This document shows, piece after piece, positions 63,156-64,000 of a stretch of DNA of 64,000 bases. The DNA comes from Muribaculaceae bacterium (GTDB lineage: Bacteria > Bacteroidota > Bacteroidia > Bacteroidales > Muribaculaceae): NCBI GenBank assembly GCA_017548365.1, contig JAFZAC010000033.1, positions 61,935 to 125,934 of the forward strand, in the 5' to 3' direction. The position numbers and the translations under genes were made by a program. Within the stretch, counting starts at the first letter, position 1. Each line of letters begins with the position of its first letter. A model generated the notes under the pieces. That model did not search any database and was not told the DNA's origin. It saw only the letters and a list, made by a program, of their open reading frames with translations.

Positions 63156-64000
63156 ATGAGACGTTTTTCATTAACTATTTTAGCCATAGTGTCTTTGGTT
63201 ATTTTCGCCTTTGCCGAAGATGGCGTGAAAGCTGGCGATGTAAACATCAACGCGACAAACTTCCCCGATGCTAACTTCCGCCAATATGTCACACAGTTTG
63301 ACTTGGACGGCAACGGTATCTTATCTCAGGCAGAACTTGATGCTGTGACCACTATTTCAATTCTTCAAGACAATAACATCTATAGCATTGTCGGTGTTAA
63401 GAATTTCAGAAATCTTCAATACTTATATGTTAGAAATAACCATCTCTCCTCGCTAGATGTGAGTGGAATGTCAAAAATTGAGGAGTTAGTATGTGGTAAT
63501 AACCAGCTTACATCAATCAACATCAACGGTTGCAGCAGTCTTACTATGCTATTCCTAAACGGCAACAAATTCCAATCGCTTGATTTGAGAAACTGCAACT
63601 CTCTTGAATCTGTTCACTGTTGTTTAAATGAATTAACTTCGTTGAATATTTCAGGAATGAGTAATCTCACTTATTTCTACTGCTACAACAATAATCTTAG
63701 TTCTATAGACCTTAGCGGACTTCCCAGCCTGAGAAGATTAGAATGTCAGAATAACCAGTTCACATCATTAAATGTGAGCGAGCTTGAAAACCTCTGGGTT
63801 TTCAATTGCTCGGGAAATAGTCTTTCTTCATTGGATTTGACCGGCCTCAATAAGCTAGAGCACCTTTACATTAATGGGTGTGGATTTAAAGGTTTGGTGA
63901 TTGATGAGATTGTAAATAGTCTTGTCACTTACAGCACTCCAACAGGCAATCTGAATGTGGTGAGTTATTACGATGAAAATCCTTCAATGATGACACCAGC
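63156..64000 (+). CDS. Exported leucine-rich-repeat protein (BspA/internalin-like), 3' end cut by the window
   Basis: The frame from ATG 63156 is open to the last base (281 codons). Signal peptide (about 1-21, IFAFA). A short EF-hand-like segment, NFPDANFRQYVTQFDLDGNGILSQAEL, as found at the N-terminus of many BspA-like proteins, is followed by a leucine-rich-repeat array. At least seven units of about 21 residues run on the pattern NLxxLxVxxNxLxSLDVSG. Such proteins are usually surface-exposed and bind host or glycan ligands; the C-terminal part, which would show any anchoring or T9SS domain, is outside the window. Confidence 0.88.
   Translation, partial: MRRFSLTILAIVSLVIFAFAEDGVKAGDVNINATNFPDANFRQYVTQFDLDGNGILSQAELDAVTTISILQDNNIYSIVGVKNFRNLQYLYVRNNHLSSLDVSGMSKIEELVCGNNQLTSININGCSSLTMLFLNGNKFQSLDLRNCNSLESVHCCLNELTSLNISGMSNLTYFYCYNNNLSSIDLSGLPSLRRLECQNNQFTSLNVSELENLWVFNCSGNSLSSLDLTGLNKLEHLYINGCGFKGLVIDEIVNSLVTYSTPTGNLNVVSYYDENPSMMTP

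Overview
The window is a chromosomal segment of a Bacteroidota, order Bacteroidales, most likely a gut lineage of the Prevotellaceae/Muribaculaceae type. Supporting signs are the many Bacteroidota promoters (TTTG about 19-20 bases upstream of TAnnTTTG), SusC-like and SusE/SusF-like domains, a type IX secretion (T9SS)-like C-terminal domain, dockerin-bearing exported proteins, a lipoprotein form of TamA (TamL) beside TamB, and an archaeal-type 2-oxoacid:ferredoxin oxidoreductase. The family calls are firm; the genus is inference. I see no rRNA, tRNA, CRISPR array, transposase, integrase or phage gene.

Layout. 1-3.5 kb: 3' end of groL, an RNA methyltransferase of the TrmH/SpoU family, a small lipoprotein, a D-Ala-D-Ala carboxypeptidase and a small basic membrane protein. 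3.5-11.6 kb: a VanZ-like protein convergent with the tamB-tamL pair (outer-membrane protein assembly). 11.6-12.3 kb: a gene-free stretch with a 9-bp tandem repeat and a hairpin cluster closed by a 12-bp inverted repeat. 12.3-16.3 kb: an RsmB/RsmF-type rRNA methyltransferase, then a serine/threonine kinase fused through a membrane helix to a formylglycine-generating-enzyme (FGE)/C-type-lectin domain, with two GTAG-footed palindromes on each side. 16.3-22.9 kb: an operon of a 5'-nucleotidase, a GH3-serine hydrolase fusion and a thioredoxin-like lipoprotein, then a Cys-rich lipoprotein. 23-27.7 kb: a small winged-helix protein, rsgA, a Cys-rich exported protein and pyruvate phosphate dikinase. 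28-33.8 kb: a 1908-residue alpha-2-macroglobulin with a SusC-like insert, then HU. 34.4-39.4 kb: two rhomboid proteases, an endonuclease/exonuclease/phosphatase protein and an M3 peptidase. 39.5-46.5 kb: a dockerin protein, a DUF4252 protein, a DUF3298 lipoprotein, rsmG, an MBL hydrolase, a stand-alone T9SS-like domain, ilvE and an HD protein. 46.6-53.1 kb: lptD, a candidate small RNA, corA and mutS2. 53.1-60.2 kb: a thioesterase, dprA, korAB and dnaG. 60.3-64 kb: a second dockerin protein and the start of a leucine-rich-repeat protein cut by the window end.

Many of the genes serve the envelope: TamL/TamB and LptD build the outer membrane, DacA, the GH3 fusion, the 5'-nucleotidase and the M3 peptidase process periplasmic substrates, and several lipoproteins and exported repeat proteins probably face outside. 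The rest is housekeeping: translation factors, replication and DNA handling, and central carbon metabolism through PPDK and ferredoxin-linked 2-oxoacid oxidation.

The least ordinary features are: the kinase-lectin gene, whose C-terminus resembles the variable region of diversity-generating retroelement (DGR) targets; the covarying palindromes around it; the alpha-2-macroglobulin/SusC chimera; an orphan promoter-hairpin-terminator unit after lptD; and the hairpin cluster near 12.07 kb.
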